44,453 nucleotides of DNA from Aquamicrobium defluvii (lineage in GTDB: Bacteria; Pseudomonadota; Alphaproteobacteria; Rhizobiales; Rhizobiaceae): contig NZ_SNZF01000033.1 of the NCBI RefSeq assembly GCF_004363725.1, forward strand, positions 1 to 44,453, read 5' to 3'. Under the pieces are notes generated by a model. The model did not search any database, was not told where the DNA came from, and saw only the letters and a program-made list of their open reading frames with translations. Of this stretch, positions 43,561 to 44,453 are shown piece by piece (the first letter of the stretch is position 1; every line of letters starts with the position of its first letter). The position numbers were made by a program, and so were the translations under genes.

Positions 43561-44085
43561 ATGGCGGGCAGCGTCAACAAGGTCATTCTGGTCGGCAATC
43601 TGGGCGCGGACCCTGAAATCAGGCGGCTGAACTCCGGCGATCCGGTTGTGAACCTGCGCATCGCCACGTCCGAAACCTGGCGCGACAAGATGTCGGGCGA
43701 GCGCAAGGAAAAGACCGAATGGCACAGCGTCGTGATCTTCAACGACAATCTTGCCAAGGTCGCCGAACAATACCTGAAGAAGGGCATGAAGGTCTATATC
43801 GAGGGCCAGCTCCAGACGCGCAAATGGCAGGATCAGAACGGGCAGGACAAATACACCACCGAGATCGTGCTGCAGAAGTTCCGGGGTGAGTTGCAGATGC
43901 TCGATGCGCGCGGCCAGGGCGAAGGCGGCGGGCAGGTCGGCTACGACCGTGGCGGCTATTCCGGTGGCGGCGGTGGCGGGCGCGGATCCGACTTTGGCCA
44001 GTCTGGGCCGGGCGACTTCGGCGGCTCTCGCGGTGGCGGCGGAATGGGCGGCGGACGCGACCTCGACGACGAAATTCCCTTCTGA
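43561..44085 (+). CDS. ssb: Single-stranded DNA-binding protein
   Basis: Coats single-stranded DNA in replication and repair. The 174-residue protein has the N-terminal OB fold (SVNKVILVGNLGADPEIR, the YIEGQLQTRKWQDQNG segment), a Gly-rich disordered linker (about 125-165), and the acidic tip DLDDEIPF that recruits repair enzymes. It has its own LexA box and promoter, while uvrA faces the other way about 1.2 kb off. Confidence 0.97.
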   Translation: MAGSVNKVILVGNLGADPEIRRLNSGDPVVNLRIATSETWRDKMSGERKEKTEWHSVVIFNDNLAKVAEQYLKKGMKVYIEGQLQTRKWQDQNGQDKYTTEIVLQKFRGELQMLDARGQGEGGGQVGYDRGGYSGGGGGGRGSDFGQSGPGDFGGSRGGGGMGGGRDLDDEIPF

Positions 44086-44091
44086 CCGTTT

Positions 44092-44355
44092 TTAAACGGC
44101 CGTTCCCGGCCGAAAACGCGGAAGGGCAGGGTAGCTGTTCGGTCCCGGCATTTGGTGGATCGGATCGATGATGAATCGATCCGGGTCTGAAGTCCATCGT
44201 TTGCATATGAATTCATAAGGTGTGAGGCCCTTCAGCATCTTGAGCCTGCGGCCGAAGTTGTAGGCATCGATGAAGTCCTGAAGGTGCCGCCTTAGCTGGT
44301 CGTGGCTGTCGTAGTGGAAGCGCTTGACGGTCGCATCCTTGATGGTGCGGTTCAT
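44092..44355 (-). pseudogene. IS481-family transposase, C-terminal fragment
   Basis: The last about 87 residues of an IS481-type DDE transposase: RMNRTIKDATVKRF, DQLRRHLQDFIDAYNF, then LTPYEFICKRW and PIHQMPG. In complete relatives the third catalytic residue, Glu, lies directly before RMNRTIK; here the frame upstream of Met reads K-I-T-R after a stop, so the catalytic core is lost. The fragment starts exactly where the unrelated terminal sequence at 44359 begins. It lies directly behind ssb, overlapping its downstream region. It cannot make a transposase. Confidence 0.85.
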
Positions 44356-44358
44356 CCG

Positions 44359-44453
44359 TGTGATTTTTCATGGAATGAGGACCCCAGTTGAGGGGTAATT
44401 TTCGTCCAAACGGGACCCCTTAACGTGGGGTCATCAAAGTGCGTCCGGTTTGA
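44359..44453. mobile_element. Probable end of a second insertion sequence
   Basis: From about 44359 (TGTGATTTTTCATGG) to the window end the sequence is unrelated to IS481 and holds two short hairpins built on the same unit: ACCCC...GGGGT and GACCCC...GGGGTC. A terminus starting TGTGATTTTTCA with repeated subterminal boxes resembles IS21-type ends from memory, but family and right edge cannot be checked because the window ends. Confidence 0.4.

Noticed and set aside
1..44453. CRISPR array, toxin-antitoxin or defence system
   Set aside because: No regularly spaced repeats and no known defence or toxin gene pairs were seen on either strand.

Overview
The window reads as a high-GC alphaproteobacterial chromosome segment, most likely Hyphomicrobiales (Rhizobiales) of the Phyllobacteriaceae/Brucellaceae type. 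The basis is inferred: a type-II lumazine synthase (ribH2) behind an FMN riboswitch, a tandem glycine riboswitch before gcvTHP, a PopZ/DUF2497 protein next to tolC and pcm, an intergenic palindromic repeat of the kind I know from rhizobia, and GAAC-N7-GAAC LexA boxes. No rRNA or species marker is present, so genus is not assigned.

Layout. 1-1.7 kb: the right edge of a decayed integrated element, with a small ORF and a broken large serine recombinase whose 3' end runs into the 3' end of a tRNA-Glu gene. 1.8-11.2 kb: an M15-peptidase lipoprotein, a class I PHA synthase, a small lipoprotein, then a co-directional run aminotransferase-hom-glpX-recJ. 11.2-14 kb: a LuxR-type regulator convergent with recJ, a lipoprotein and a patatin phospholipase. 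14.1-17.6 kb: hisI and folE on one strand, an IscU-like protein lacking a conserved cysteine, an LLM flavin oxidoreductase and yidD. 17.7-21.1 kb: a D,D-carboxypeptidase with SPOR domain and thrS. 21.1-26.2 kb: ribH2 with its riboswitch, a secreted three-repeat protein, a nitroreductase, a coupled MaoC hydratase/CitE-like lyase pair and a DUF2336 protein. 26.2-33.7 kb: parE, an intergenic palindromic repeat, gcvTHP under a tandem glycine riboswitch, and an XRE regulator. 33.8-39 kb: tRNA-Asn, a PGPGW membrane protein, tRNA-Cys, pcm, tolC, popZ and a DUF72 protein. 39.4-44.1 kb: divergent uvrA and ssb, each with its own LexA box, separated by about 1.2 kb holding a small secreted protein and an apparently non-coding stretch. 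44.1-44.45 kb: the C-terminal stump of an IS481-family transposase, cut just after its catalytic glutamate position by what looks like the end of another IS.

Functionally most of the window is conserved core: amino-acid metabolism (homoserine, glycine cleavage, histidine), one-carbon/folate and flavin supply, DNA repair and replication (recJ, uvrA, ssb, parE), envelope and polarity genes. Mobile DNA sits only at the two edges. I found no CRISPR array, toxin-antitoxin pair, secretion locus, biosynthetic cluster or defence island. The less understood items are the three-repeat secreted protein, the cysteine-deficient IscU-like protein, the MaoC/CitE pair, the LuxR solo with a small terminator-like element beside it, and the uvrA-ssb spacer.
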